Part shown: piece by piece, positions 1 through 8,256 of the stretch | Layout: every line of letters begins with the position of its first letter | Numbering within the stretch: the first letter of the stretch is position 1 | NCBI RefSeq assembly: GCF_007829815.1 | Contig: NZ_VIWT01000001.1 | Location: 1,883,501-1,947,500 of the forward strand | DNA: 64,000 nt | Direction of reading: 5' to 3' | DNA from: Kitasatospora viridis | Lineage (GTDB): Bacteria > Actinomycetota > Actinomycetes > Streptomycetales > Streptomycetaceae | Notes under the pieces: generated by a model | Seen by the model: only the letters and a program-made list of their open reading frames with translations | Database searches by the model: none | Told to the model about the DNA's origin: nothing | Program-made: the position numbers and the translations under genes

Positions 1-58
1 CGAACGAGACGGACGGCGCCGCGTGCTCGGGCGGAAGGTCGGCGGTTGCGGTGGTCAC
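1..58 (-). CDS. N-terminus of a probable DUF6114 membrane protein (cut by window edge)
   Basis: A GTG at 58-56 opens a minus-strand frame that runs off the left edge with no stop and encodes VTTATADLPPEHAAPSVSF. A purine-rich GAGGAG lies about 7 nt upstream of the GTG. Streptomyces DUF6230 genes are usually followed directly by a DUF6114 gene on the same strand, and the DUF6230 gene here ends at 226. The start is seen in the sequence; the family is inferred from position only, because just 19 residues are visible. Confidence 0.4.
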   Translation of the reverse strand, partial: MTTATADLPPEHAAPSVSF

Positions 59-175
59 GATGGAACTCCTCGCGGATCTGTCCGAGGTGAAGGCTCTGGG
101 GTGTGGGGCCAGGGGACGGCCTGCCGGCCGCCCCCTGCCCCGCCGGACCGTGCAGCACGGCCCGGCACCGCCGTC

Positions 176-216
176 GACGGACCGTCCGGCACTGTGACCG
201 GGCCGGACGGACCGTC
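176..216 (-). terminator. Hairpin downstream of the DUF6230 gene
   Basis: Arms 176-190 and 202-216 pair over 15 bp with one mismatch around an 11-nt loop, 10 nt after the stop of the DUF6230 gene. It may terminate or attenuate transcription before the next minus-strand gene at 58. Confidence 0.55.
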
Positions 217-225
217 AGGAACGGC

Positions 226-912
226 TCAGTAGCACTCGTTGGCGCCCTGGGAGATGCTCAGGTTCAGGTTCGGCAGCTTGAAGGTGCCGGCCGAGGTCGC
301 CCAGGCCTCCTGCTTGACGTTGTGCAGCTCCGCCTTCGGGGCGGACTGCGCGAAGCCCTGGTTGCCGGTCGGCAGGCCGCCACCGGTCGGGCCGTGGAAG
401 CCCGACACCGCGGAGCCCGGCAGGGTGGACGCGTCCTGGCCGATGTTGATGTTGTGGAAGGTCGCGTCGGCGCCCAGCGAGTCCAGGTCGATGACCAGGT
501 TGGTCGCCTGCACCTGACCCGGGTCGGTGGACGGGTCGTAGCTGCTCTGGTCGTCCGTCGGGTTCTGCTCGGCGGCGGTACCGGCGTGCAGCTGCAGGGT
601 CCACTTGCCCAGGCCCAGCGGCAGGTCGGTGACCACGGACTGGCACAGGTTGTGGATGGTGGCCTTGTCGAACGCCGACACCGCGATGACGTGCGGCGAC
701 TTGTCCGCACCGATGTCGACGCTGCCGAACTGCGCGAAGTTGGTGCCGCGCAGGTGGTCGGTGGTGACCTTGAAGCTCTGGCCGGAGACGCTGAACGAGG
801 CGGCCAGCGCGCTCTGCGCGATGCTGACGCCGATGCCGGCGGTGGCGGCGATGCTGGGCACCATGACGAGGGCGAAGCGCTTCCAGCGGGTCTTGCCATA
901 AGTCTTGGACAT
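226..912 (-). CDS. DUF6230 family secreted or surface protein
   Basis: Protein of 228 residues beginning MSKTYGKTRWKRF, a basic n-region, then a hydrophobic stretch (about residues 12-35, ending QSALAA) that acts as a signal peptide or anchor. The rest is soluble, Asp/Thr/Gly-rich, with one Cys in the middle and one as the penultimate residue. The family is found in Streptomyces and relatives, and its function is unknown. The ATG at 912 is preferred over an upstream in-frame start because AGGAGG sits 6-8 nt before it. A likely DUF6114 partner follows at 58. The family is recognised from overall sequence. Confidence 0.8.
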   Translation of the reverse strand: MSKTYGKTRWKRFALVMVPSIAATAGIGVSIAQSALAASFSVSGQSFKVTTDHLRGTNFAQFGSVDIGADKSPHVIAVSAFDKATIHNLCQSVVTDLPLGLGKWTLQLHAGTAAEQNPTDDQSSYDPSTDPGQVQATNLVIDLDSLGADATFHNINIGQDASTLPGSAVSGFHGPTGGGLPTGNQGFAQSAPKAELHNVKQEAWATSAGTFKLPNLNLSISQGANECY

Positions 913-1555
913 GCGTGTCCTCCTTCTCGGACGTACATCTCCGGCCGGCCGCATGGTCCGCCGGGGATGGGAGAAGAGCTACGTCCTCGGTGTGGCGAAG
1001 AGAGCCGGTGTCAAGCAGCGAGCCGACGACCGGCCATCACCCCCCGAGCGACAACCAGACGGCCGCGCGGGATGCGCGACCGGATGAGGACAGGAACCGC
1101 GGTGGGACGCGGACACCCCCCTGCCCTCCTAACCGACGGTGGGGGCCGACGGTTACCCGGTGGGGATCCCGCACTCCGGGTGTCCGGCAAGCTGCCGGGG
1201 GGTGAAGTGAGGGACCGGGCGTGGCCGATGCTGCTGGAATCCCGGCCGAAGCACAAGGGGTTCCTTACTGACGGGTAATCCAACACCTCGCGGCGATGAT
1301 CATGATCAGCCCATGACATTGACTCAACGTCACGAAATCCAGCCGCCAACTCGGCGAAATCTGGTGGAAACACTGGCGAAAGGCCCGCTCATGGTCACCT
1401 CGGGTGACCATGAGCGGGCCTCATCAAGATTTGATAAACCCGCGGTGGGGCTGCCCGATTGTCGCCTTGTCAATGGGGCCCGACCAGCGACACCGCAGCT
1501 CATCAGCCGTGCCACGGACGGCACTCGGGGCCACCGCCACCCGGCGGCGGCACCG
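913..1555. other. Intergenic region, 643 bp
   Basis: No convincing gene. It holds the leader and promoter region of the minus-strand DUF6230 gene and, on its right side, the 3' region of the thioredoxin-like gene with a strong hairpin (1381-1421). The part around 1260-1440 is clearly less GC-rich than its surroundings and contains overlapping TGATCA palindromes near 1296-1308. Frames crossing it lack good codon bias or a ribosome-binding site. Confidence 0.6.
1381..1421 (-). terminator. Perfect 19-bp stem-loop after the thioredoxin-like gene
   Basis: Arms 1381-1399 and 1403-1421 are exact reverse complements with a 3-nt loop. On the minus strand the stem is followed by a short T run (CCTTTCGCC). 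It lies about 135 nt past the stop of the gene at 1556, whose transcript reads toward it. Confidence 0.75.
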
Positions 1556-2536
1556 TCAGAACAACACGCGGGCCAGCGCCGTGCGGGCCGCGACCACCCG
1601 GGGGTCCTCCGGGCCGATCACCTCGAAGAGCTCCAGCAGGCGCACCCGGGCGGTGTCCCGGTCGGCGCCGGCCGTGCGGCCCACCACGTCGACCAGCCGG
1701 CCGAACGCGTCCTCGACGTGACCGCCCACCAGGTCCAGGTCGGCGGCGTCCAGTTGGGCCTGCACGTCGGCCGGGCTCCCGGCCGCCGCGGACCGCACCG
1801 CCTGGGCGTCGAAGCCCTCGACCCGCCGCAGCAGTTCGGCCTGGGCCAGGCCCAGCTTGGCCTCGGTGTTGGCGGGGTTCTCGGCCAGCACGTTCTGGTA
1901 GGCCCGCACCGCACCGGCCAGGTCACCGCGGTCCAGCGCGTCGTGGGCCGCGTTCAGCGCCGGGTCGCCCGGGGCGACCGGGGCCGACTCCGGGGCCTCG
2001 CCCGGCACGCCGCCCACCAGGCCGGTGATGCCGAAGCGCTGCTCGGCCACCGAGATCAGCTGGTCCAGCACCTTGCGGACGTTCGCCTCGTTCTCCGCGC
2101 CCTGGAAGAGCGGGACCAACTGGCCCGCCACCACGGCCAGCACGGCCGGGATGCCCTGGATGCCGAACTGCTGGGCGATCATCTGGTTGGCGTCGACGTC
2201 GATCTTGGCGAGCACGATCCGGCCGGCGTACTCCTCGGCCAGGCGCTCCAGGATCGGGCTGAGCTGCTTGCACGGGCCGCACCACTCGGCCCAGAAATCG
2301 ATCACCACCGGCACCTCGGCCGAGCGCTGGACGACCTCCTCCTCGAAGGTCTCCTCGGTGACGTCGATGACCAGCTGGAGGGCGGGAGCCTCGACCCCGC
2401 CGTCGGCCGCCTGCCGGGCGCGCTCGGCGCGGGCCTGCTCGGCCTTCTGTGCGGCCTCCCCGGCCGCCTTGACCGCGGCGAGGTCGACCGCGCCGCGCAG
2501 GGCGGCGCTGTTCAGATGCGTGTTCCGTGGCTGCAT
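1556..2536 (-). CDS. Thioredoxin-domain TPR protein, YbbN/CnoX-like co-chaperone
   Basis: Protein of 326 residues. After an Ala/Glu-rich N-terminus there is a thioredoxin fold with the intact redox motif WCGPCK (about residues 90-95) in the context VVIDFWAEWCGPCKQLSP, then the cis-Pro region GIQGIPAVL. The C-terminal half is helical and TPR-like, as in the YbbN family, whose E. coli member holds unfolded proteins and interacts with chaperones. Unlike E. coli YbbN (SQHC), both active-site cysteines are present, so oxidoreductase activity is plausible. The ATG at 2536 has GGGGGAGGAT just upstream. Predicted cytoplasmic. Confidence 0.88.
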   Translation of the reverse strand: MQPRNTHLNSAALRGAVDLAAVKAAGEAAQKAEQARAERARQAADGGVEAPALQLVIDVTEETFEEEVVQRSAEVPVVIDFWAEWCGPCKQLSPILERLAEEYAGRIVLAKIDVDANQMIAQQFGIQGIPAVLAVVAGQLVPLFQGAENEANVRKVLDQLISVAEQRFGITGLVGGVPGEAPESAPVAPGDPALNAAHDALDRGDLAGAVRAYQNVLAENPANTEAKLGLAQAELLRRVEGFDAQAVRSAAAGSPADVQAQLDAADLDLVGGHVEDAFGRLVDVVGRTAGADRDTARVRLLELFEVIGPEDPRVVAARTALARVLF

Positions 2537-2875
2537 GGCACCATCCTCCCCCGTCCGCGCCGGTGCCGGGCGCCATCCACGGGGAAAGTCCGCAGATGCC
2601 CCGGTAGTCGAACCCCGCGTCCCGCGCGGATCCCCATCCGCGCTCCGCGCCGTCCTTCCCACAGGACCGGCGCGTGGTTGCCGCTCTATTCGCTACAGGT
2701 CGTAGCGTATCTGCCCCCGACCCGGTCGGCGCAAGCCCCCACCCCTCACGTTCCGACGTGACCTGCCCCACTTTCCGCGACGGCTTCCACCGTTCGGCCC
2801 GGGACCGCTACCGTGGCAGTCCCCGCACAAGCTACTCACCAGTACATCCCACTCCCCCACCCAAGGAGGCCCCCG
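2537..2875. promoter_or_regulatory. Divergent intergenic region with dyads upstream of the TetR gene
   Basis: This 339-bp region separates two divergent genes. CGCTAC-AGGTC-GTAGCG (2691-2707) is a 6-bp dyad overlapping a possible plus-strand -10 (TAGCGT, 2703-2708). A second dyad, CACGT-TCCG-ACGTG, lies at 2747-2760. Either is a candidate operator for the TetR protein encoded at 2876. The dyads are seen; their role is inferred. Confidence 0.35.
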
Positions 2876-3490
2876 GTGGCCACCCCCTCCCGCGCCAAGG
2901 GCCGCCCGCGCAGCGCCGCCGCCGACCAGGCGATCCTCGACGCCACCCGCGCCGCGCTGGCCGAACTGGGCTGGGGCGGGCTGACCATGGGGGACGTGGC
3001 GGTGCGCGCCGGTGTCGCCAAGACCACCCTCTACCGGCGCTGGCCGTCCAAGAACGAGCTGGTGGTCGACGCGGTGGCGAGCCTCTTCGACCAGCTGGCG
3101 ATCACCGACCGGGGCAGCCTGCAGGCCGACATCGAGGACGTCGTGGTGCAGTTCGCCGCACTGCTGGCCCGCCCGGAGAGCCAGGCGGCCCTGCTCGCGC
3201 TGTTCGCCGAGGGCAGCCGCGACCCGCAGCTGCGCCGCCGGATCCGCGAGCACATCGTCGACCCGCAGAAGCGGCTGGTGCACGAGGGGCTGGCCAACGC
3301 GGTCGCCCGCGGCGAGATCACGGCCGACGGTGACCCGGCGCAGCGGGCGGTCGAGATCGACATCATCTTCGACACCATCGCCGGCGCGGTCGAGCACCGG
3401 ATGCTGGTGATCGGCGAGCCGTGCGACCCGGAGTGGATCCGCCGGTTCACCACCCTGCTGCTCTCGCCGGGGCTGTCCCAGGAGTGCTGA
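2876..3490 (+). CDS. TetR/AcrR family transcriptional regulator
   Basis: Protein of 204 residues. The basic N-terminus (ATPSRAKGRPRS) leads into the TetR helix-turn-helix, with LTMGDVAVRAGVAKTTLYRR as the recognition core around residues 34-53, followed by a helical ligand-binding domain. The GTG at 2876 is chosen because AAGGAGG lies 7 nt upstream; frames starting earlier add Pro-rich sequence without a binding site. It is convergent with the mutase gene at 3539. The ligand is unknown. Regulation of neighbouring acyl-CoA genes is possible but not shown. Confidence 0.9.
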   Translation: MATPSRAKGRPRSAAADQAILDATRAALAELGWGGLTMGDVAVRAGVAKTTLYRRWPSKNELVVDAVASLFDQLAITDRGSLQADIEDVVVQFAALLARPESQAALLALFAEGSRDPQLRRRIREHIVDPQKRLVHEGLANAVARGEITADGDPAQRAVEIDIIFDTIAGAVEHRMLVIGEPCDPEWIRRFTTLLLSPGLSQEC

Positions 3491-3491
3491 A

Positions 3492-3520
3492 GGGCCGTCA
3501 CAGCGGCGCTGTGACGGCCC
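3492..3520. terminator. Bidirectional terminator between tetR and icmA
   Basis: GGGCCGTCACAGC (3492-3504) pairs perfectly with 3508-3520 across a 3-nt loop, between the convergent stops at 3490 and 3539. Confidence 0.8.
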
Positions 3521-3538
3521 CTCGGAGCGGACGGCGGA

Positions 3539-5224
3539 TCAGAAGCCGGCCGGCTCCCGGTAGACGCCCCACTCCTTGCGCAGCACGTCGCAGATCTCGC
3601 CCAGGGTGGCCTCGGCCCGGACCGCCTGGAGCATCGCCGGGATCATGTTGGAGCCGTCCCGGGCGGCGGCCAGCATCGCATCCAGCCCGTCCCGCACCGC
3701 CGCCTCGTCGCGCGCGGCCTTGCGGTCGGCGAGCACCCGCACCTGCTCGCGCTCGACCTCGTGGCTGACCCGCAGGATCTCCAGCTCCTTGGTGACCGAG
3801 CCCGGGTAGCAGTTCACGCCCACCACCCGCTTCTCGCCCTTCTCCAGCTGCTGCTGGTACTGGAAGGCGGCCTCGGCGATCTCGCCGGTGAAGAAGCCCT
3901 CCTCGATCCCGCGCAGGATGCCGGCGGTCATCGGACCGATCGGGTGGTCCGCCGTCCCCTTGTCGAGGATGCGCTGGAAGATCTCCTCCGCCTGGGCCTC
4001 GATCCGGTCGGTCAGCGCCTCCACGTACCAGGAACCGCCCAGCGGGTCGGCCACGTTGGCGACCCCGGTCTCCTCCATCAGCACCTGCTGGGTGCGCAGG
4101 GCGATCTCGGCGGCCTGCTCGCTGGGCAGCGCGAGGGTCTCGTCCAGCGCGTTGGTGTGCAGCGAGTTGGTGCCGCCGAGCACCGCGGAGAGCGCCTCCA
4201 CGGCGGTGCGCACCACGTTGTTGTAGGGCTGCTGGGCGGTCAGCGAGACGCCGGCGGTCTGGGTGTGGAAGCGCAGCCACTGCGCCTTGTCGGTCTTCGC
4301 GCCGTACCGCTCGCGCAGCCAGCGGGCCCAGATCCGGCGGGCCGCGCGGAACTTGGCGATCTCCTCGAAGAAGTCCAGGTGGGCGTCGAAGAAGAAGGAC
4401 AGGCCGGGGGCGAAGACGTCCACGTCCAGGCCGCGGGACAGGCCCAGCTCGACGTAGGCGAAGCCGTCGGCCAGCGTGTAGGCGAGCTCCTGGGCGGCCG
4501 TCGCACCCGCCTCGCGGATGTGGTAGCCGGAGACCGAGAGCGGCTTGTAGGCGGGGATGCCCTCGGCGCAGTACTCCATCAGGTCGCCGATCAGGCGCAG
4601 GTGCGGCTCGGGCGCGAAGAGCCACTCCTTCTGCGCGATGTACTCCTTGAAGATGTCGGTCTGCAGGGTGCCGTTGAGCACGCCCGGATCGACGCCCTGG
4701 CGCTCGGCGGCCACCAGGTACATGCAGAAGATCGGCACCGCCGGGCCGCTGATCGTCATCGAGGTGGTGACGTCGCCCAGCGGGATGGAGTCGAAGAGCA
4801 CCTCCATGTCGGCGGCCGAGTCGATCGCCACCCCGCAGTGGCCGACCTCGCCGAGCGACTTGGCGTCGTCGGAGTCGTAGCCCATCAGGGTCGGCATGTC
4901 GAAGGCGACCGAGAGGCCGCCGCCGCCGGCGCCCAGGATCATCTTGTAGCGCTCGTTGGTCTGCTGGGCGTTGCCGAAGCCGGCGAACTGGCGGATGGTC
5001 CAGGTCCGGCCGCGGTAGCCGGTCGGGTGCAGGCCGCGGGTGAACGGGTACTCCCCCGGCCAGCCGATCCGCTCGAAGCCCTCCCGGGCCTCGCCGGCGG
5101 GCGGGCCGTAGACCGGCTGCACCTCGTCGCCCGAGAGGGTGGTGAAGTCGGCGTCGCGCTTGCGAGCCCGGTCGTAGCGCTCCTGCCAGCGCTGCCTGCC
5201 GCGCTCGATCTCCTCGGCGTCCAT
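3539..5224 (-). CDS. icmA: Isobutyryl-CoA mutase large subunit
   Basis: Protein of 561 residues, the catalytic TIM-barrel of the methylmalonyl-CoA mutase family without a B12-binding domain (no DxHxxG), matching the roughly 566-residue Streptomyces IcmA. It catalyses coenzyme-B12-dependent interconversion of isobutyryl-CoA and n-butyryl-CoA together with a separate small subunit, IcmB. Two residues separate it from methylmalonyl-CoA mutase: Phe80 (in TIRQFAGF) and Gln198 (in FKEYIAQKE) stand where MCM has Tyr89 and Arg207, and both match the reported IcmA residues. IcmB is not encoded in the window. MeaB, epimerase and adenosyltransferase genes lie nearby. A double palindrome sits upstream at 5274-5312. 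Confidence 0.9.
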   Translation of the reverse strand: MDAEEIERGRQRWQERYDRARKRDADFTTLSGDEVQPVYGPPAGEAREGFERIGWPGEYPFTRGLHPTGYRGRTWTIRQFAGFGNAQQTNERYKMILGAGGGGLSVAFDMPTLMGYDSDDAKSLGEVGHCGVAIDSAADMEVLFDSIPLGDVTTSMTISGPAVPIFCMYLVAAERQGVDPGVLNGTLQTDIFKEYIAQKEWLFAPEPHLRLIGDLMEYCAEGIPAYKPLSVSGYHIREAGATAAQELAYTLADGFAYVELGLSRGLDVDVFAPGLSFFFDAHLDFFEEIAKFRAARRIWARWLRERYGAKTDKAQWLRFHTQTAGVSLTAQQPYNNVVRTAVEALSAVLGGTNSLHTNALDETLALPSEQAAEIALRTQQVLMEETGVANVADPLGGSWYVEALTDRIEAQAEEIFQRILDKGTADHPIGPMTAGILRGIEEGFFTGEIAEAAFQYQQQLEKGEKRVVGVNCYPGSVTKELEILRVSHEVEREQVRVLADRKAARDEAAVRDGLDAMLAAARDGSNMIPAMLQAVRAEATLGEICDVLRKEWGVYREPAGF

Positions 5225-5273
5225 GGGCTCCGCTCCGCTCGGGTGGCGACCCGTCCGTGGGCGGGCCAGACGA

Positions 5274-5312
5274 TAGTAGGACGTCCTAGAAATTTACTCG
5301 GACGTCCTACTA
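5274..5312 (-). promoter_or_regulatory. Double-palindrome operator candidate upstream of icmA
   Basis: TAGTAGGACGTCC (5274-5286) is repeated inverted at 5300-5312, a perfect 13-bp dyad. Each arm contains the self-complementary core GGACGTCC, and the core centres are 21 bp apart (two helical turns). The AT-rich spacer, 50-76 bp upstream of the icmA start, probably contains the promoter. This is a likely site for a dimer pair of a TetR- or MarR-type repressor; the regulator is not identified. Confidence 0.6.
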
Positions 5313-5338
5313 CTTGTCGATGCCCGACCCTCCGCAAC

Positions 5339-5379
5339 GCCTGGAGCCCCCCGTCCGGCGCGGACGGGGGGCTCCAGGC
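5339..5379 (-). terminator. Perfect 19-bp terminator after the DUF3817 gene
   Basis: Arms 5339-5357 and 5361-5379 are exact reverse complements with a 3-nt loop, 12 nt beyond the stop at 5391. Confidence 0.8.
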
Positions 5380-5390
5380 GGTGGCTCGGG

Positions 5391-5732
5391 TCAGGCGCCG
5401 ACCGGCTGCTTCGCCTCGGCCGGGGCGAACCGCGGCGCCAGCTCGCGGGAGACCTTGCGCTCCACGAAGAAGGCCGCCGTCGGCACGGTGCCCGCCAGCA
5501 GGATCCAGGCCAGCCGGCCCAGCGGCATCTTGGCCTTGCTGCCCATGTCGAAGGCGAAGACCAGGTAGACCACGTAGAGCCAGCCGTGCGCGATGCCGAC
5601 GGCGGTGACGAAGCCGTCCGCGCCGTTCACCTTCAGCAGGTACTTGGCGATCACACCGATGGTCAGCAGGATCAGCAGAACGCCCGTGACGTAGGCCATC
5701 ACCCGGTAGCGGGTCAACACACTCTGCTTCAT
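5391..5732 (-). CDS. DUF3817 domain membrane protein (copy 1)
   Basis: Protein of 113 residues with about three membrane-spanning segments (roughly 12-31, 41-62 and 72-88) and the family feature of a central Gly-His-Gly motif (here AHGWLYVVY). The second copy at 6369 has the same HG[WM]L[YF] pattern and the closing PTxxFFxER. Function unknown. It is the last gene of a probable minus-strand unit DUF3817-MarR-DUF3817 (gap 49 nt from the MarR gene) that ends at the hairpin 5339-5379. Confidence 0.85.
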   Translation of the reverse strand: MKQSVLTRYRVMAYVTGVLLILLTIGVIAKYLLKVNGADGFVTAVGIAHGWLYVVYLVFAFDMGSKAKMPLGRLAWILLAGTVPTAAFFVERKVSRELAPRFAPAEAKQPVGA

Positions 5733-5781
5733 CGTTCGACAGCTTTCACTGGGCGGGGGCTTCGATAGAGGGTAACCGCCT

Positions 5782-6309
5782 TTACGGGACGGTCCCGGCG
5801 GGGGCCTCGGAGAAGTCCCCGGCCGTCACCCGCAGCGGCCTGAGCAGGTCGAACACCTGTCGGCACTGCTCGTCGTCGTAGGACTCCAGGCCGAACTCGA
5901 TCGCCATCAGCTCCCGGGTGGCCTGCTCCACCACCTCGCGCCCGCGCGGGGTGATCGCGGCCAGCACGCCCCGGCCGTCCAGCGGGTTGGGCCGCCGGGA
6001 GACCAGGCCGGCCTTCTCCAGCCGGTCCACCGTGTTGGTCACGCTGGTCGGGTGGACCATCAGCCGCTCGCCGATCTTGGAGAGCGAGAGCTCGCCGGTG
6101 CGGCTGAAGGTGAGCAGCACCAGCGCCTCGTACCGGGCGAAGGTCAGCCCGTACGGCTTGACCACCGCGTCGACCCGGGCCAGCAGGATCTGGTGGGCGC
6201 GCATCACCGAGGTGATCGCCGCCATCGCCGGCACCTGACCCCAGCGACGGGTCCAGAGCTCATCGGCGCGGGCGATCGGGTCGAAGTCGAGGGCTAGGGG
6301 TTTGGCCAC
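5782..6309 (-). CDS. MarR family transcriptional regulator
   Basis: Protein of about 175 residues with a winged helix-turn-helix (SKIGERLMVHPTSVTNTVDR core, then a wing with RRPNPLDGRG) between dimerisation helices. I chose the GTG at 6309 (VAKPLALDFDP); a GTG three codons earlier at 6318 is also possible, and no strong Shine-Dalgarno separates them. It lies between two paralogous DUF3817 genes, 59 nt after one and 49 nt before the other, suggesting a single transcript and perhaps autoregulation. Its effector is unknown. Confidence 0.85.
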   Translation of the reverse strand: MAKPLALDFDPIARADELWTRRWGQVPAMAAITSVMRAHQILLARVDAVVKPYGLTFARYEALVLLTFSRTGELSLSKIGERLMVHPTSVTNTVDRLEKAGLVSRRPNPLDGRGVLAAITPRGREVVEQATRELMAIEFGLESYDDEQCRQVFDLLRPLRVTAGDFSEAPAGTVP

Positions 6310-6368
6310 GTCCCACACCGTACCGGCGCCCCGAACGGCCCCCGCCCGGCGACCGCATGGTGGACCGG

Positions 6369-6695
6369 TCAGGCGGTCCCGACGGCGAGCTGCCCCTTCT
6401 CCTCCTTGGCGAGCATCCGCTCGGCGAAGAAGCCGCCGGTCGGCAGCACCGAGAGGACGAACAGCAGCGCGACCTTCTTGAGGTCCCAGCGCTGCTTCTG
6501 CCAGGCCAGGTAGAGGAAGGCCACGTAGGCGATGAACAGCATCCCGTGGACCCAGCCGAGCACCGGGACCGGGTTGAAGCTGGTGGTCGACTTCAGCACC
6601 ACCCCGACCAGCAGGAGTATGAAGGACAGGCCTTCGGGGCCGGAGACCAGGCGCAGGCGGTGGGCGGCGCTGTTCTGCGCGGGAGAGTTCTGCAT
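6369..6695 (-). CDS. DUF3817 domain membrane protein (copy 2)
   Basis: Protein of 108 residues with about three membrane segments, a central WVHGMLFIAYV motif and the terminal PTGGFFAER, both shared with the DUF3817 protein at 5391. ATG at 6695 is preceded by GAGGTG. It is the first gene of the DUF3817-MarR-DUF3817 unit. No biochemical role can be assigned. Confidence 0.85.
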   Translation of the reverse strand: MQNSPAQNSAAHRLRLVSGPEGLSFILLLVGVVLKSTTSFNPVPVLGWVHGMLFIAYVAFLYLAWQKQRWDLKKVALLFVLSVLPTGGFFAERMLAKEEKGQLAVGTA

Positions 6696-6920
6696 GGGAG
6701 GGGCACCTCACGGTTCGGGCGGAGCGCTTGTGAACGGGGGCACAAGCCGTCGCCCATTATGTGCCGAAGGGGTGTGCCAACTGGCCTCCGGGGGTGGCCC
6801 GATGGGCGTTCGGTGGGCAAGGTCACACCCGTCGCCCGAGGTCGCGCCCCCTCGCTATCCTGCTGCGGCACGACAGCCGGCACGACGGCCGGCGCGGTTC
6901 GACGGGGGAGACACACCGGC

Positions 6921-7703
6921 ATGTTCAAGCGCGACTGGAACCGGCGCACCTGCGCCAAGCGCGGCCACACCACCTACGCACCCACCGAGCCCGAGTTCCG
7001 GGCCCGGCTGCACGCCGCCACCGCGATGGGCGACGCCTGGCGCTGCCTGCGCTGCGGCGACTTCGCGCTCGGCGCCCCGCACGGCGACGGGCCGGCCGCG
7101 CAGGCGCCGCTGGTGCCGCGCGGCAAGGCGCTGCGCGAGCTCTTCGTGCTGCGCTTCCTGGCCGCCGAGCGGCTGTTCCGTGCGCTGATCGGCCTGCTCG
7201 CCGCCTGGGCGGTGTGGAAGTTCGCCAACAGCCAGGACGCCATGCGCGACCTCTTCGAGCACGACCTGACGGTGCTCAAGCCGGTGGCGGACCACTTCCA
7301 CTACGACCTGGAGCACGCCTCCGTGGTCGACACCATCCGCAAGACCTTCGACTACAAGAAGAGCACCCTGGGCTTCGTCGCCCTCGGGGTGGCGCTCTAC
7401 TCGGCGATCGAGGGCGTCGAGGGCGTGGGCCTGTGGCTGAACAAGCGCTGGGCCGAGTACCTCGCGGTGGTCGCCACGGGTGTCTTCCTGGCCCCCGAGG
7501 GGTACGAGCTGAGCCACCACGCCACCGCGGTGAAGATCGTCACCACCGCGATCAACGTGCTGGCGGTGCTCTGGATCCTGCTCTCCAAGCGGCTCTTCGG
7601 GCTGCGCGGCGGTTTCGCGGCCTTCGAGGCGGAGCGGCACTCGGCCTCGCTGCTGGAGGTCGAGACGATGGCCGCGCCGGCACACGCAGGGGTCACACAG
7701 TAG
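6921..7703 (+). CDS. DUF2127 domain membrane protein
   Basis: Protein of 260 residues. The N-terminus carries a possible metal-binding CxxC (CLRCGDFAL, about residue 38) and a Cys/His-containing start (RRTCAKRGH). Three to four hydrophobic segments follow (around ERLFRALIGLLAAWAV, LGFVALGVALYSAIEGVEG, YLAVVATGVFLAPEGYEL and VVTTAINVLAVLWIL-like stretches), with the acidic GxE motifs usual for DUF2127. ATG at 6921 has GGGGGAG 11 nt upstream. The family function is unknown. Only 34 bp separate it from the next gene, which has its own promoter. Confidence 0.8.
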   Translation: MFKRDWNRRTCAKRGHTTYAPTEPEFRARLHAATAMGDAWRCLRCGDFALGAPHGDGPAAQAPLVPRGKALRELFVLRFLAAERLFRALIGLLAAWAVWKFANSQDAMRDLFEHDLTVLKPVADHFHYDLEHASVVDTIRKTFDYKKSTLGFVALGVALYSAIEGVEGVGLWLNKRWAEYLAVVATGVFLAPEGYELSHHATAVKIVTTAINVLAVLWILLSKRLFGLRGGFAAFEAERHSASLLEVETMAAPAHAGVTQ

Positions 7704-7725
7704 TAGAAAGTTGAACAACCACAGG

Positions 7726-7738
7726 TATCATTTCCCCA
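7726..7738 (+). promoter_or_regulatory. -10 element for a probable leaderless marR transcript
   Basis: TATCAT (7726-7731) fits the streptomycete -10 pattern TANNNT and ends 6 nt before the ATG at 7738, placing the transcription start at or beside the A of the start codon. No Shine-Dalgarno is present before that ATG. No good -35 is seen. Confidence 0.5.
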
Positions 7739-8253
7739 TGGACACGCACGCCACCGAGCCGGCAGCACTCCCGGCCGCTCCCGCAGCGGACGGCACTCCC
7801 TGGCTCACCGCCCGGGAACAGCGCCTCTGGCGTGCCCACCTGGAGGTCAGCAAGCTGCTGGAGTACCAGCTGAGCCGGGAACTCCAGCAGCACGACCTGG
7901 CGATCAACGACTACGAGATCCTGGTCGTGCTCTCCGAATCCCCCGACCGGCGGATGCGGATGACCGACCTGGCCGCCGCCACCCTCCAGTCGAAGAGCCG
8001 GCTCAGCCACCAGATCACCAGGATGGAGTCGGCCGGCCTGGTGCTCCGCCAGGAGTGCCCCGGCGACCGGCGCGGGCTCTTCGCCCACCTCACCGAGGAC
8101 GGCTGGCAACTGCTCCGCAAGGTCGCCCCGGACCACGTGCGCAGCGTCCGCGCGCACTTCATCGACCGCTTCGACGGCGACCAGCTGGACGCCATGTACG
8201 AGGCGCTGGCGCCGATCGCCGAGCACCTGCGCGGACTGCGCGGCAAGCCGTAG
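7738..8253 (+). CDS. MarR family transcriptional regulator
   Basis: Protein of 171 residues with a winged HTH: MTDLAAATLQSKSRLSHQIT (about residues 74-93), then a wing with QECPGDRRGLFAHL. A second MarR-type gene in the window, but only distantly similar to the one at 5782. The ATG at 7738 is preferred over an in-frame TTG at 7711 because the -10 hexamer lies between them. Convergent with meaB. Ligand unknown. Confidence 0.88.
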   Translation: MDTHATEPAALPAAPAADGTPWLTAREQRLWRAHLEVSKLLEYQLSRELQQHDLAINDYEILVVLSESPDRRMRMTDLAAATLQSKSRLSHQITRMESAGLVLRQECPGDRRGLFAHLTEDGWQLLRKVAPDHVRSVRAHFIDRFDGDQLDAMYEALAPIAEHLRGLRGKP

Positions 8254-8256
8254 CCG

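Noticed and set aside
3761..5608. A 615-codon plus-strand frame opposite icmA
   Set aside because: icmA is unmistakable on the other strand; the composition of this frame (Val/Leu/Gly/Arg/His) is typical of antisense shadows.
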